Below, one piece after another: positions 33,808-45,227 of a DNA stretch of 64,000 nucleotides. The stretch comes from Nothophaeocryptopus gaeumannii (lineage: Eukaryota > Ascomycota > Dothideomycetes > Mycosphaerellales > Mycosphaerellaceae). Each line of letters opens with the position of its first letter. Within the stretch, counting starts at the first letter, position 1. The position numbers were made by a program, and so were the translations under genes. Under the pieces are notes generated by a model. It was not told the DNA's origin and ran no database searches. It was given only the letters and a program-made list of their open reading frames with translations. The DNA lies in NCBI GenBank assembly GCA_031771865.1, contig JASISA010000023.1, forward strand, positions 1,860,001 to 1,924,000, given 5' to 3'.

Positions 33808-34077
33808 TCAAGTTGATAGAACGTGGTCATTGATGTGACGACTATCGAAGGAAAAAGGTATGCCCGCGCCGAAATGAGGCTGACTTGAACTTTCGACCGA
33901 CCTCGCGTCTTCCACGACGAGTTCGACAACTTCACGCTCTCGTCTTTCTTGCATCCAGAGCGCATGTTGTTCGAGCTGCACGCACGTGGCTCCAATGATT
34001 TCCGATTCTCGCAGCAAATCTCAGACGTGGCGCTGTCATGACTTACCAAGTCCAACGCCACTCGGCGATTTTGACAT
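33808..34077 (-). CDS. small helical protein, two exons, 80 aa
   Basis: ATG 34077 begins MSKSPSGVGL; a GTAAGT donor at 34046 and a TGAG acceptor at 34020 give a 27-base removal, which is very short, while frame and coding quality strongly favour joining (GLDLLRESEIIG, then ATCVQLEQHALWMQERRERE, VVELVVEDARSVESS). The spliced product has 80 residues with a central amphipathic, probably coiled-coil helix. Because 27 nt is below a normal intron size, an alternative is that translation uses another acceptor or that the gene is slightly damaged. The longer minus frame 33672-34463 covers the same DNA in a different phase and lacks this quality. The function is unknown. Confidence 0.35.
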
Positions 34078-34607
34078 GTCGTCCAAAAGGGGCTCCGGGA
34101 ACGCACTTGTGCGCGCTGGTCTTCAACTGACTTCGCCCGCCAACGGGTGAAGGGACCTACTACAGTACTATTGCGAGCTTCAGTAGCCTTTACAGGGCGC
34201 GGCTGAAGATGCCGGCAATTGAACGCAGGACCTGACTCGATGCAATACAGCTGCCTGTTCTGCTCGTCCATTGCAGACGCAATTCGCACTTTTGACCGAA
34301 TGCGCTTTTGCACAGATGTGACAGGGTGCAGAGAGTCAGTAAGCATCGGAAGAGGAACAGTATCATCAACGGAATTCCTGCAGATCTTGAAGTTCGACAG
34401 CAGATCCTTCGTGAACTCTAGATCCATTCGAGTGTGACGGCAGGATGCCGAAGTCAACGGCACAGGGGTGGACCAAGCTGCGGCTTGTTTTTGTGTGATC
34501 GACGCGGCGGCTATTTATCATGAATGTTCCTCGCTGCTCCCGTTCGCGACGGCAGGACCGCGCCTGTCCCTCACGCTCGTCCATTCCATTCAGTACACAT
34601 CGCCGGG
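34078..34607. other. intergenic; promoter of the surface glycoprotein
   Basis: No supported gene. TATTTAT at about 34512 is a possible TATA-like element. An in-frame upstream ATG at 34524 would lengthen the following protein by 28 residues ahead of its signal peptide and is judged less likely. Confidence 0.4.
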
Positions 34608-37600
34608 ATGAGGACCACTGCTCTGGCGGGCACAGTCGCAGTCGTAACACGACCTATTCTGCTGCTAGCGGCGGCGCTAGCAATTGGAGACTATGTAGCA
34701 GCTGGTCTTGGAATTATCCCGTCTTCTGTTTCAACGACAACGCTTATACCAGCGGTTTCACATCCTTCAGCTTCATACGGGAACGGGACGAGCAGCAATT
34801 CGAATTCATCTTTCAGTATTGGCGAAACGTCCAAAGGCTATGGCAGCCTCAAAGAGCCTTCAAGCTGGACCACCACGTCAAGTGCATTCTCCACAGACTC
34901 GACAACGGCGACATCAAGCAGCATCCTCGCGCCAATGGTCAACAGCACAATAAGCAACAATAACAGTAGCATTGCCTTTTCTCAATTCTCCAGCTTCAGA
35001 AATACCACATCTGGACTGAATGGCACCAATGCGACACTCGATACTTGTTGGAGTCAATGGACTCATCACTGGAGCATTCTGGACCAAGTTGCAACGACTT
35101 ACTTGACAACAGCAGTGGTGACTAGTGTAGGGCCTATCGTTTCGGATGGCACTACACTGTACTCAGTCTGGTATGTGGGAAGCCACTGCATCACGGCATA
35201 CGTACTGACGCTTGACAAGGTCAACTTATCCACTTCTCACAACAACGATCTGGGATGGCGCTCATCCTATTGCCACCACGGCATACACATTTTCTCAAAC
35301 CTTCTCGAAACCCGAATCTTCTACCTACGGGATTAGCACGGTCACTCGAGAGGACGCGACTTCCGTATGGACGGTACCATACTCCGACATGACCAATCCG
35401 CCTTGTACTTTACCCTCCTCCGTACCGCAGTGCCAGTCATCCTGGGACTCGTGGGAATCCGCACTCTGGGAGCACGACAAGACCGTCGTTCAGCCAGATT
35501 GCGTTCCGCGAAAAGTAGGCACGACGCCGATCAATCAGTCATGCCTTCAAGCCTGGACTAGCTGGTTCTCGGCAGGAGGAGCATCGTCGGCAGTAGTTGG
35601 AGCCTCACCAAGATGTACGCAGGCTATCATCTCTTCTGACTACTGCAGTAAAGAGGTCTCGCACTTTATTGGCGCTGGCTCATACCTGACTCTGGCGAGC
35701 ACACTGAAGGGATGGACGGTGTCGACTCAGCCTAACGGGGACGTCACGACCGTTTGGCCAGCGACCACAACTCTGGTTCCTGGCTGCACGTTGGGTTGTC
35801 AGCAGTGCCGCATCACTGGCAGCTCCGTCGAGATGTTCTTCTGGCCACCGCAGACTGCCCCTGTTGAACCAGATGCGGGTCTCGTCACTGCCGTGACATG
35901 GGGAACTACATTCACAAGCCCAACCGGTAAACGAGTGCAAGAGCCCATGTCGTCACTAAGCTAACATTGACACAGTCTACATCTCTTTCGACACCTTGTT
36001 CGCATCCGACTCCTGTAGCGCAGTCGGTCAAACCTATTCCAGCACCATCCTTGCGATACCACAATCGACCGACATTTCCAGTCTCTGGGGTATGGATTAC
36101 CTCAATGGCCTCCCATCTACCGCCGCATTCAACTTCAGCGATCTCGTCCAGACGCCGATACCCCAGACGATATTCAATCGACAGCCGCGATGCTGGCACG
36201 AGTGGTGGTGGCAGCAGGATCCGCTTCCGAGTGACCTCGACCACTACAACTGCTCGCACGACTATCCTTACAACCCGATTTTGATGCTTCCCGATGAAGT
36301 ACGAAATGTTGATCCGACGTGGGCTTACTGCGTAGGTGGAATTGAGGGTGTATACGATCCTCCAATCGCACTCAAGCCTGCCTCGACAGCAGCTCAGGCT
36401 ACGCTGCCCAACCAGCCTGCTCCCACTCAGCCAGCTGCTCCCGCGTCCAGTCTGAAGTCTCCCGCTCCAGTGCAGACTTCTACAAAGAAGTTCACTTACT
36501 TGCCCAGCACGCCTCCCGCGAGCATTCCGTCTCCTTCGACACCGGATTCCACCTCGCACGTGGTCGAAAATAGCCCAAGCGAACATTCGCCCACAGCGCC
36601 TGAGTTCACTTTCGATCCGGAAAATACTGCCGCATCATCGCCGAAGAGTACGCCGCATCAGCAAGACCAAGATCCTAGCACGCCCAGTTCCAACCAGCAA
36701 CACCCTGCAGCTCCCTCTCCGAACAATGATCCGGGCACATCCAACAATCCTTCGGAGCCAGCGACATCGAACAGTCATGCATCGAATAATGATCAAGATC
36801 CCGCAGGAAACCCATCACAGCCACAACCACAAAACAACGCGTCGCCGAACAGCAATCCTGGCACTCCAAACAACAGTCCTGCCCCGCAGAAACCGGCGAC
36901 CATCGCAATAGTGTCTTTGGGCGGTAGCGTACTCACTGCGACGGCAGTGAACGCACCCCAACCTTCCGAGGTTGCAGCGCATATTGAGATTGGAGGCCAT
37001 ACACTGTCCGTTCCGGAGAACGCACCAGTTGCCCCTGAGCTTGTAGCTCATATTGAGATTGGAGGAAATACATTATCGACCGGCCAGGTCACTACGATCC
37101 AGAATCAAGTGCTGAGAGTCGGCAGCAATGCCATTGTGGTGGATGGCTCGCAGACAGTGGCTTTCAGTCAGGTTACTCCGGCGCCACAGGCTTCAGCACC
37201 TGGTTCTGCTGTTCGAGTCGAAGCTACAGGAGCGATCATCGCGTTCGAGAATGGCGCGTCGCAAGCAGCGCCTGTCACTGCGATCCAGACGAACGGAGTC
37301 GTGAAAGTCGACGGACTTGACCTGAAGATAGGAGCTTCAGCTGTCATCAATGGGCATACCTATCTAGCTCAGGCTTCAGCCATTGTGGTTGACGGCAGTA
37401 CGGTGGCCATGTCAACCATTACCGCTGCTCAGGTTCTCACATCCGCACAGCCTATGAGCGTTCTAAATGCCGCCATGGACGCTGTTTTTTCGTCTGCGTA
37501 TGCAGAACAACTCGCAGCCGGGGCAGGAGCGGGGGCTTCCCAATCGGCGGCATGGTCACTGTGGTCAACGAAGTCGGACGGAGCAACGGTCAAAGCACAG

Positions 37601-37801
37601 GAGATAACGCGGCCGCAGACGTACAAGCAGGCGAATAGTGGGAATAAAACGTCTACAGCTACGAGTTCAGCGGCGAGGTCCTCAGATTCAAGCATGGCTG
37701 AGGCTAGCTCTGCGGCTTCTAGTGAAGGCAACGCACTTCAATTGCCGTTGCTGAATAGTACTCTGGCCCTGTTGATTGCTTTAGCCGTGATGTGTGTATA
37801 G
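34608..37801 (+). CDS. large GPI-type cell-surface glycoprotein
   Basis: Exons 34608-35170, 35220-35926 and 35976-37801 give 1031 residues. The N-terminus has a hydrophobic signal (PILLLAAALAIGDYVAAGLG) and the C-terminus ends in a hydrophobic stretch (STLALLIALAVMCV) after Ser/Ala-rich sequence, the layout of a GPI-anchored protein. A Ser/Thr/Asn-rich region with many N-glycosylation sequons is followed by a Trp/Cys-containing globular part (about 140-560), a Pro/Ser/Asn/Gln-rich linker (about 560-740), and a beta-rich part with repeated (H)IEIGG.TLS and AIVVDGS modules. This architecture is common in large surface proteins of plant-associated fungi; adhesion or wall structure is likely but not shown. 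Both introns are 49 nt with GT-AG borders. Confidence 0.85.
36968..37078 (+). repeat. two 42-bp direct repeats coding for IEIGG modules
   Basis: 36968-37009 and 37037-37078 are related copies sharing an exact core CATATTGAGATTGGAGG. They code for EVAAHIEIGGHTLS and ELVAHIEIGGNTLS in the surface glycoprotein, so this protein module has been duplicated recently enough for the DNA to match. Confidence 0.75.
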
Positions 37802-38215
37802 TCATGAACGAAATTGAATAGATCTACAATTACATGCCGTATGTATTGAGCGATCTGACATGGTATGTTCATAATGCTTGGCGATCACGTGCAGGCTCCA
37901 TCGCCTCTCAGCGTGCGAAGCTCTATCTCTACATTGTTCTGCACCAAAGCGGCCATGTCGCGCGGGCGCGAGAGAGTGCACGGGCCCATACACCAAAAGT
38001 AAAGGATGGCTACGGTTCAAATGGCACGGTTGTCTAGCTCAAGCCATGTGTGGGCATGCATGCATGCATGCTGCCACAATCGAGATGCGCAGCCACACTC
38101 GAGCTGGCGGGCAGAGGCCGCCCGCGCGGTATAACAGTGTCTTCAGCCTGATGCTGCCGCGTCTGTCATGAGGCCATAGGTCTTGCCCAATACCGCACTC
38201 GCGGCCAGATACGAA
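37802..38215. other. intergenic; promoter of the NACHT-type gene
   Basis: This contains the GCAT palindrome listed separately and GC-rich sequence (cgcgggcgcgag near 37960; gcccgcgcgg near 38120). No gene is seen. Confidence 0.45.
38054..38071. repeat. (GCAT)4 self-complementary microsatellite
   Basis: GCATGCATGCATGCATGC is an 18-base perfect palindrome formed by GCAT repeats, 145-162 bases upstream of the NACHT-type ATG. It could form a cruciform or be a dense site for a factor that binds GCATGC. Confidence 0.8.
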
Positions 38216-40988
38216 ATGGAGGCGGCCGCTGCCCTGGGAATCGCGTCCAGCGTCCGCCAGCTGATCGACTTTGCGAGCAAGTTGATATCAAGCACGCATC
38301 AGATCTATAAAGATGGAGTTGGGACGTCTGTCCGGAAGGTCCAGCTCGAGACTGCTGCCGAGACGATCGCCATTCTCAGCTCCAGTATCACTAAGTTCAT
38401 CGACGACACCAAATCAGTGCGAACATTGACGAGCGAGGAGGCCCGATTGAAGCAGATCTGCGAGGGCGTGGTCAAGCTAGGCTCTAAAATCATGGACGTT
38501 CTGGACAGGATCACCTTCACCTCTGGGAACCGAGCATGGGCTAGCTTTCGCGAAGCTCTGAGCGTCAAATGCAACGAGGACGAAATCGATAACGTAATGG
38601 GCTCACTCAAGCTGTACCGCGCAGACATAGACACGTTTACCCTTGTCTTGATACTGTCATTACATTGTTCTTTAACGTACTGTACCTGGACTGATTCCAA
38701 ACAGGCACAGAATTGACCGCGTGACCGACGTCAACAAAACAATGCAGAGTCAATTCAAGTCGGTGGCATCAGCGCAGACGGACATTTCTGCTCAGCTGTC
38801 CAACTTCATTGCCGCAGATACCAGGTGGAAAACAGACCTGATTAATACTATATACAGGGAAGACTGGCGCCCGTACGATTCCAGAAAGAAGCTGACTTTC
38901 GCTCACATCGACGGCGTCTCCAAGAAGTTGAAGTCCGCTGCCAATGAAGAGCGATTATTTCATTTGCAGCGGAAATTTCTGGCAAGGCTTCAATTTCCGG
39001 CGATCAGGGACCGACAGAATCGAATACCGCAAGCGCACGCAGAGACATTTCAATGGGTGTTTGAGACGCAAATTGCTGAGCACTCTCAGAAGCTGGAGAC
39101 CAAGGATCGAATTCATTTTTCGCCAGAGCTTCCCATTAGAGCTGATGACATCTATACTGATCAGCTCTTTGGACCAGCGGCTACAGTCCCGTGGGACTCA
39201 TCTAAAAACCCAAGCCTGGACAGACTTGGCCATGGCCCTAAAGGCGAAGGAGTCCCTGCTGCCGGATGGCTTCGGCCCTCAAATGACAACATAGGCTCAA
39301 GTGCAGCCTCAACCACCTCATCTGGCATTTCGAGCAGTGATTTCGCGCGTTGGCTGGAATTCGCGAACGGCACGTTCTGGATAACCGGGAAGCCGGCCTC
39401 GGGGAAGTCGACCTTGATGAAGTATATCCAGGAAGCCCCAATGACGAACAGACTGCTTCAGAGCTGGGCGGGCCAGGGGTCGCGTCTGCTCTTTTGTACG
39501 TACTTCTTCTGGAGAGCCGGTCATGAGATGCAGAAGACTCAGGCCGGGCTGCTGCAGACGCTATTGTGTGATGCACTGCATCAGATGCCTGCATGGGTAT
39601 CCAAGGTGTTTCCAGAGCGATGGAATCACTATCAGCTGTTCGGCGACGATGTAGAACCGTACTCATGGACAGAGCTTCTAGTCGCTTTTCAAAAGCTCGG
39701 TGAGCTCATCAGTAAAGGCAAAAAAACGAAGGCCTTCATCATGATTGATGGTTTGGATGAGTGCAATGGTAGCCACGCAGAGCTCGTTCAGCTACTCTAC
39801 AAGCCCTATGCTTTTTCGGAGTCCTGGCGGAGAAAGCGAAAACGACATGCAGAAGGCGAGTCAAAAGGAGACGATGTGCAAACACTTTACCGGACCAATG
39901 CTCAAACTGCATTACTATTAAAAAGCTCCAGAACAATGGTCCTCGAGCACTTTGATGTGCTCGAGGTTGACTACATTCATCGCACAGCTAAAGACTTCTT
40001 AGACCGGGACGAGAATTGGCAGATGCTCATATCAGCAAGCGAATCCACGTTCAATGCGCAAGCCATGCTGGCTCGGTCCTCAGTCCTGCTCTTAGCGAGA
40101 CTACCAGTGGTGGATATGACTACAGTCAAGCTCTGGGCCTGGCTGGAATGGTGCCTTCTCTGCGCGGCACAAGCAGAGCACGCAGGTCATGCTATGGAAG
40201 CGGGATGGGTACGGCAGCTCGACAAAGCGGTGTCGCGCATTGCAAACTCGCCTGGGCACGGTGGCCTGGATTTGATCGAACATCACGGTCAGGAAATGGA
40301 ACGTAACGCTGCTCCAGAAAAAGCGACTGCAAGATTGTGTGACAACAAGCAGCCATCACCAGACCTGCCGAAGTACCATTTGGCCAATACGGAGCCGGGT
40401 CGATACGGGCTCGGGGCGAGCCTCGTGACATTCAGTGTGCAGAACAATCTACTGTCATATGTTCAGTTCAAAGTCCAACAAGGTTTGGACAATGTCACGC
40501 GAGACGACAGCGGCAGGCCGATTCTCGATTACATCTGGCTCAATCGCTCCCACAAAAGCCAGGCGGCTTCAGAACATAGTCTTCCTACCACAAGTAAAGA
40601 CTGGACGGCTCAGAACTATAGCGCCTCTTCGTCCACCATCAAGATGGTCTCGCTTCTCCTCAAGGGCAAAGCCGACCCCAACGAATGGTACGGAAACGGG
40701 ACACCGTGGATGCGCATGCTGACGAAAATGTACGAAGTATATCAACTTGAGAGTGGTCGTGGTGGATGGCGTTCACCTTTGGCACAGCATTTCTATGATA
40801 TGTTCGTTCTGTTCATTAAGGCTGGCGCCGAACCCAAGGCTGACATGAACTGCCCGGGTGGTGGATCGTATGCGCGAGAGATGTTTCAGCGTTGGGACTT
40901 GGATAAGACGATCGCGTTACAGAGATTGGTCAAATCGAAGCAGACTAAGCTTCCGTTGTTTGGAAGGACGTTTGGTCGGGGAGGGTAG
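38216..40988 (+). CDS. NACHT-type P-loop NTPase, apparently internally shortened
   Basis: Exons 38216-38655 and 38705-40988 give 907 residues; the donor is a non-ideal GTCATT. Residues 1-150 match the helical N-terminal domain common in fungal NLR-like proteins (LGIASSVRQLIDFASKLISS). The NTPase core is clear: FARWLEFANGTFWITGKPAS, Walker A GKPASGKST (about 375-383) and Walker B FIMIDGLDE (about 491-499). Homologues then carry some 250 residues (SSRP sensor motif, winged-helix part) before the conserved Y.HRT.KDFL; here YIHRTAKDFL follows after only about 70 residues, with a Lys/Arg-rich bridge (RRKRKRHAEGESKGDD). The C-terminus lacks obvious ankyrin, WD40 or TPR repeats. Such proteins act in allorecognition and immunity-like cell death. 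The frame is fully open. Confidence 0.85.
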
Positions 40989-41328
40989 AACGATCTATAT
41001 GGGAGTTCATCGACAGTTGAAGTGGTGGAGATTAAGTGAAATTGACCGCATAGCGTTTGTACATTTGCATACTTCAAGCGTCTTGGAATCAGATCGGTGC
41101 AATGAGGCCTCTTTCTGGTCCTGCAGTATGTCGATGAGTATGTAAGTGAGTGAGTGAGTGAGTGAGTGAGTGATCGAGCAAGGAAAGCCCAGCCATCTTT
41201 CGGAGCTTGGCGTTGTGCGGGCCGAGGATCCACTCCAACTTCAGGACACGTTCTGTGAGCACGAGATCTCGCTTTGCGATTTTGTTGCTTTGCCATTGGA
41301 ACCATACATCATTCTCTTCCCCCCCAAA
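40989..41328. other. intergenic with a GTGA microsatellite
   Basis: 3' flank of the NACHT-type gene and promoter of the Irc22-like gene, with a CT/C-rich leader (tcttcccccccaaaATG). Apart from the microsatellite at 41146 nothing is recognised. Confidence 0.5.
41146..41173 (+). repeat. (GTGA)7 microsatellite
   Basis: Seven perfect GTGA units, 156 bases upstream of the Irc22-like ATG. Its length is likely to vary between strains. Confidence 0.85.
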
Positions 41329-42371
41329 ATGGTTTCTTTCAAATTCGCGACGCTTGCCGTCGCTGCAATTTCCGCCCTTAACGTCGTCGCCCAAGTCCCA
41401 GACGGCGTCGAAGTATGCAGCCATCTACAAGCATCAACCCCAATGCAGGACCCCGTCTAACATACAGCTTCGCAGGTCGAAGATATCCCTGGAGATGCCG
41501 CCGAGATTGCTGCCGCTGCAGGCAAGAACATCGAGGAGCTCACGATTGAGGATATGCAAAACTACATGGCCTCGGGAGACAAGTCATGGGAAGACAAGAA
41601 GCCGAACACTCCTCTCAAGGTCGATGTGAACACTTCCTTCCCAGACGCCGAGATCTTTGGCGTAAAGCTGGTCAATGGCCGTCCAACACGATCACTCATG
41701 CGTATCACGAACAATGAGGATACTGAGGTTACCATTCTGGTCGCCATGGGCGGCCTCTTGTCTCCGTTAGACACTCCTGGTGCGCCTGATCCACCCCAGA
41801 CTCTTCGCAACTTGACTGGAGCGAGATATGGCATGGTCCTTGCACCCCACACCGCTGAGACTATCACCTACTCTTTCGCGACTGTTATGCAGCCTCAGGA
41901 CTTGACTCTGGAGCTCAAGACGGTCATCTCCCGTGGGCCTGACATGTTCACTCTGACCACTTTCCGCGAGAACGTCTCCGTGGTGGAAGCTCCTGTGTCT
42001 ATCTTCGATCCTCAAATGTACGTCTCCTTTGCCAACACTCGAGCTCCTGACTAACCTTTCCTAGCATCTTCCTTTACCTCTTCCTGGCAGGCGCATTCGG
42101 CGGCACCTGCTACTTCATCTACAGCACCTGGATCACCACCCTCTTCCCCCAGAAGAAGCGCGGCGGCAAGGGCGGCGAGCGCGCGAAGCGATCCTCTGCC
42201 GGCTCGAAACCCGTCGACCCATCCGATCAAGTCGCCGTTGTTGGAGCTGATGGCCCGGCTGTCACGACTGGCTCTAAGGGATATGATGAGAGCTGGATTC
42301 CTGCCGAGCACTTGAACAGGCCGCAGGCGAGAAGAGTTGGAAGTGGAAGGCCGAAGAGCAGGGCCGCATAG
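41329..42371 (+). CDS. irc22: Irc22/TRAP-alpha-like ER membrane protein
   Basis: Exons 41329-41412, 41476-42017 and 42065-42371 give 310 residues. The order is signal peptide (FATLAVAAISALNVVAQ), luminal acidic linker, an immunoglobulin-like luminal domain (VDVNTSFPDAEIFGVKLVNG; SLMRITNNEDTEVTILVAMG), one TM helix (IFLYLFLAGAFGGTCYFIYS) and a short basic cytosolic tail (PQKKRGGKGGERAKRSS). This is the layout of yeast Irc22 and the animal translocon-associated protein alpha. It should reside in the ER membrane near the Sec61 translocon; its precise role in fungi is unclear. Introns of 63 and 47 nt have standard borders, the second with a CTAAC branch site. Confidence 0.88.
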
Positions 42372-42823
42372 ACGCAGGGACAATGTTCAATGGGCATCTG
42401 AAAGAGCCTGAGGAGACTGGACCTTTATCATCCAGACGACCCAATGTGATCATTCACATGATCTCGCCTAAGCCCATGGAGACGAAGAGCTTCAAGAAGG
42501 GCCTCCAAAGACTGGAGGTGGGACTGGCTTGGACAAAAAGCATCAGAGGATGTATAGGATGTATCATAGAGCATACCAAAAGTTGGCTACATAGCGAGCA
42601 AGACAGGGCAAGAGAATCACATGAAAAGCGCGCTTCACGGTGAGTTCACATCCGCTTCACATGCTGCACGTGCGCTATGGACAATGTCCCCAATATTCTG
42701 AGTCTTTCATTTTTTGATGCTACAACACACAGGATACATACGGCGCCAATATGCTGCGGCAGACTACTAACCACAGAATACTACGTGGCGCGATATGTGC
42801 AACTGCGCTCTTCATCTCGTACC
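42372..42823. other. intergenic, nothing recognised
   Basis: This lies between two + strand genes. Small frames occur without domains. TTTCATTTTTTGATG near 42705 is the only A+T-rich patch. Confidence 0.45.
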
Positions 42824-43687
42824 ATGTCTTGGCCTTTTCAAGACCGTCGGCAGGTACAGAATTGGATCATCATGACCGAGGTGACCTTGAGTCCAAGAGT
42901 TGAGGGCCCCTCGAGCTTTGAGATCTCACAAACCTATTGTTTCCATCGACTTCGAAGGACGACAGTTTCGATCAATCCGACGTTCATGCCATCTTCCCTA
43001 AGAGCACCTACAAAACCTATCTCGACAAAAGCTGCAGACTCTGGCGCCAGCTCGATCGAGAAGAAGACGCTCCCGGCACCGACTTCACCGAAATAGCAGC
43101 GTTGGATGATTGGGGATGGACCAGCACTTCAAATGAAGATTCGACGGATGCCAGATTACAACGGCTTCTGGGATCGACTCAGGGACCGCTCGATGAGAAG
43201 GGGATTGGGATTACGAGTGCGGATGGGAATATCGATATTCAAACTTCGCATTGGTTGGAGACGGAGCATGGGGATGTGAAGTATCCGGCTACGCAGGCCA
43301 AGTATCTTGAGATATTTAATCCGAGTCAGGGGGCGATTGTGGCGTATCGGAATTATGGACCGGGGTTTATGGTTGAGAGGGATGGGGAGGCTTGGGTACG
43401 TGAAGCTCACTGACCTTTGGGAAATGCGGCTGCAGAAACGCTGATGTTTTGAACAAGGCAATAATCCTCTTCCTGAGCTGAAGCAATGGGCGAATGTGAT
43501 TTTCCTCGTTTGGACGCAGTTGACGAATCCGATGCAGCGCGGCAATCTGAGGTGGGTGGCTCGTCTGAACGTGCAAAGTGAGGACGCGAACTATGTTTTT
43601 GGGGAGGCGTTGAAGAAAGTGGGTGTCTCTGATGGAATACCTCCGGTCTGGCCCGGTTATATGTTCAAGCCCGAGGGCGATTCGTGA
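42824..43687 (+). CDS. uncharacterised protein, ~233 aa
   Basis: The core exons are secure: exon 2 (from 42958 to 43399) and exon 3 (43458-43687) join through a 58-nt intron into WVRNNPLPELKQWANVIFLV. Exon 1 is a short proposal (42824-42853, MSWPFQDRRQ) because the first in-frame codon of exon 2 is not ATG; an exon ending at about 42880 also keeps frame. The protein has Trp-rich passages (LWRQLDREEDAP, ALDDWGWTSTSNED; ANVIFLVWTQLTN) with no signal peptide or TM segment. I do not recognise a family; it reads as a single-domain fungal protein. Confidence 0.65.
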
Positions 43688-44201
43688 CGCCGAATGTGAG
43701 AGGTGGGTTGTCCATTGCCGCTCGGGAAGGCTGAGGTGTTGGCTGACTGTGTGCAGGTGTAGCGTGGCTACTACTTCAGCATCCTTACCAGATGGGCAGC
43801 AGGATCATCAAGTCGATTACGGGGTGGAAAAGAGTCAAATGGAGAACCAGGAGGCTGGATGGCAATTGTGTATGGTGATTGAGATTGGAGAATTAGCATA
43901 AATCTCAGGACCAGGTAAAGTGTGGTAGTCTTGAGGTATCAGCCACGGTAGGTTCGACATCGAAACGGAAAGGAGCGAAGCTTCGGAGAAACACCGGCTT
44001 TCATGTGACAAACGGCGATGCGAAATCTCCTTCTCGCACCTTCGAATTTCACGACCGAGCAGTGACACACCACTACCACATACAATTTTCGCCTGACCTT
44101 CAAGTCGGGCGGCACTCAGGAGACGTGTACTGCAAAGATAACGCAAGCGCTCACCGCATACTGAGACGCGTGCTCTGGTCCTTTCAAAAGAACCTTCACG
44201 A
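43688..44201. other. intergenic, nothing recognised
   Basis: The frames at 43623-43901 and 44005-44418 overlap called genes in other phases and have no domain. No regulatory element is recognised. Confidence 0.4.
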
Positions 44202-44492
44202 ATGGTCGCAAAGAAGAACAACAATACCAGACCGACGCCATACAATGGCACAGACCCGACCGACCGCCATGATCGCAATCACAGAGACCGACAACTTCAG
44301 ACTGACAATGCAGCCGACATATTATTCCTGGCTACCGTTTGGGCTTGCATCAACGACGAGGTGCTATTTTTGGCGCATATCTTTCATGGCCCCGCCGTTT
44401 GCATTCTCGGCGTCGTAGCCTGGGCATTGCGCAATGAATGGACTTTTGTTCGTCGGCGCCATCGCGGGCAACAGAACGAGCTATTCTATTAG
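44202..44492 (+). CDS. possible small membrane protein, 96 aa
   Basis: ATG 44202 starts a basic, polar N-terminus (KKNNNTRPTPYNGTDPTDRH) followed by a long hydrophobic segment (ADILFLATVWACINDEVLFL, AHIFHGPAVCILGVVAWAL) and a basic tail (VRRRHRGQQNE). This could be one or two TM helices. The separation into polar, hydrophobic and basic blocks favours a real protein, but there is no homologue or splice evidence. Confidence 0.4.
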   Translation: MVAKKNNNTRPTPYNGTDPTDRHDRNHRDRQLQTDNAADILFLATVWACINDEVLFLAHIFHGPAVCILGVVAWALRNEWTFVRRRHRGQQNELFY

Positions 44493-45227
44493 CGACGAGT
44501 CTTAAACTGATCATTGCCTCGCCATGCGAGGCTAAAGCTGGATGCCGCAGCCTAACAGCACTTTTGCTCTGTCGCGCGGTCACGCCACCGACCTTCGTCC
44601 GTTCCTACGGCTAGAGACCGACTCCCGATCCTTTCCTGATCGATAGCTCCGCTTCGAGCGTGAGAAATATTTCTTGGAAGCTCTTTCCGTCCATGACCTC
44701 TTAGCTCTGCTTCGTACAAGAGAGAATGAGCTGGACGATGCCGCATACCATTGCGATTACTCGTCTCAGATCCTTGAGCAACTCCTCCCGGGTTGAACAT
44801 GGACTGTTGACCTGCCACAGGCCTATACATCTTCTCGGCCCGAAAGTTGATAGATAGACTGATGGCACACCCCAGAGCATGACCGACTCTTGCGAGTTGT
44901 GCCTTGAACTGGTTGCCATAGATGCAGTTTCGCTTGTCGAATGAACGCACAGCGCGGTGTGAGTAGCTCCTCCGGAGTGAAGCCAAGATAGCACAAGACA
45001 TGGACTGGGACGTGAGCACACAGCATTTGCCTTGAATAAATAACGACATGACAGTGCCGAATTTCGCATGATAGGACGATGCGATTGCACATGCTCAAAC
45101 GTTGACATGTGATTCTGAGCAGGCTTGACGCATTTCACCTTGCAGTCTAGACCTTTACTTTCGCTTCGTCATCGACAATAATGTCGCCATCTCTAGATGA
45201 GGCCACATCACTCTCCTCATTGACAAG
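44493..45227. other. intergenic, nothing recognised
   Basis: Minus-strand frames 44552-45049, 44701-45138 and 44823-45098 overlap each other in three phases; none has coding features. The 3' end should contain the promoter of the retropepsin-like gene. Confidence 0.4.

Noticed and set aside
33672..34463. 263-codon minus-strand frame
   Set aside because: It opens at GTG, overlaps the end of the transporter pseudogene, is Ser/Arg/Thr-biased and has no domain. A different phase over 33808-34077 reads better.
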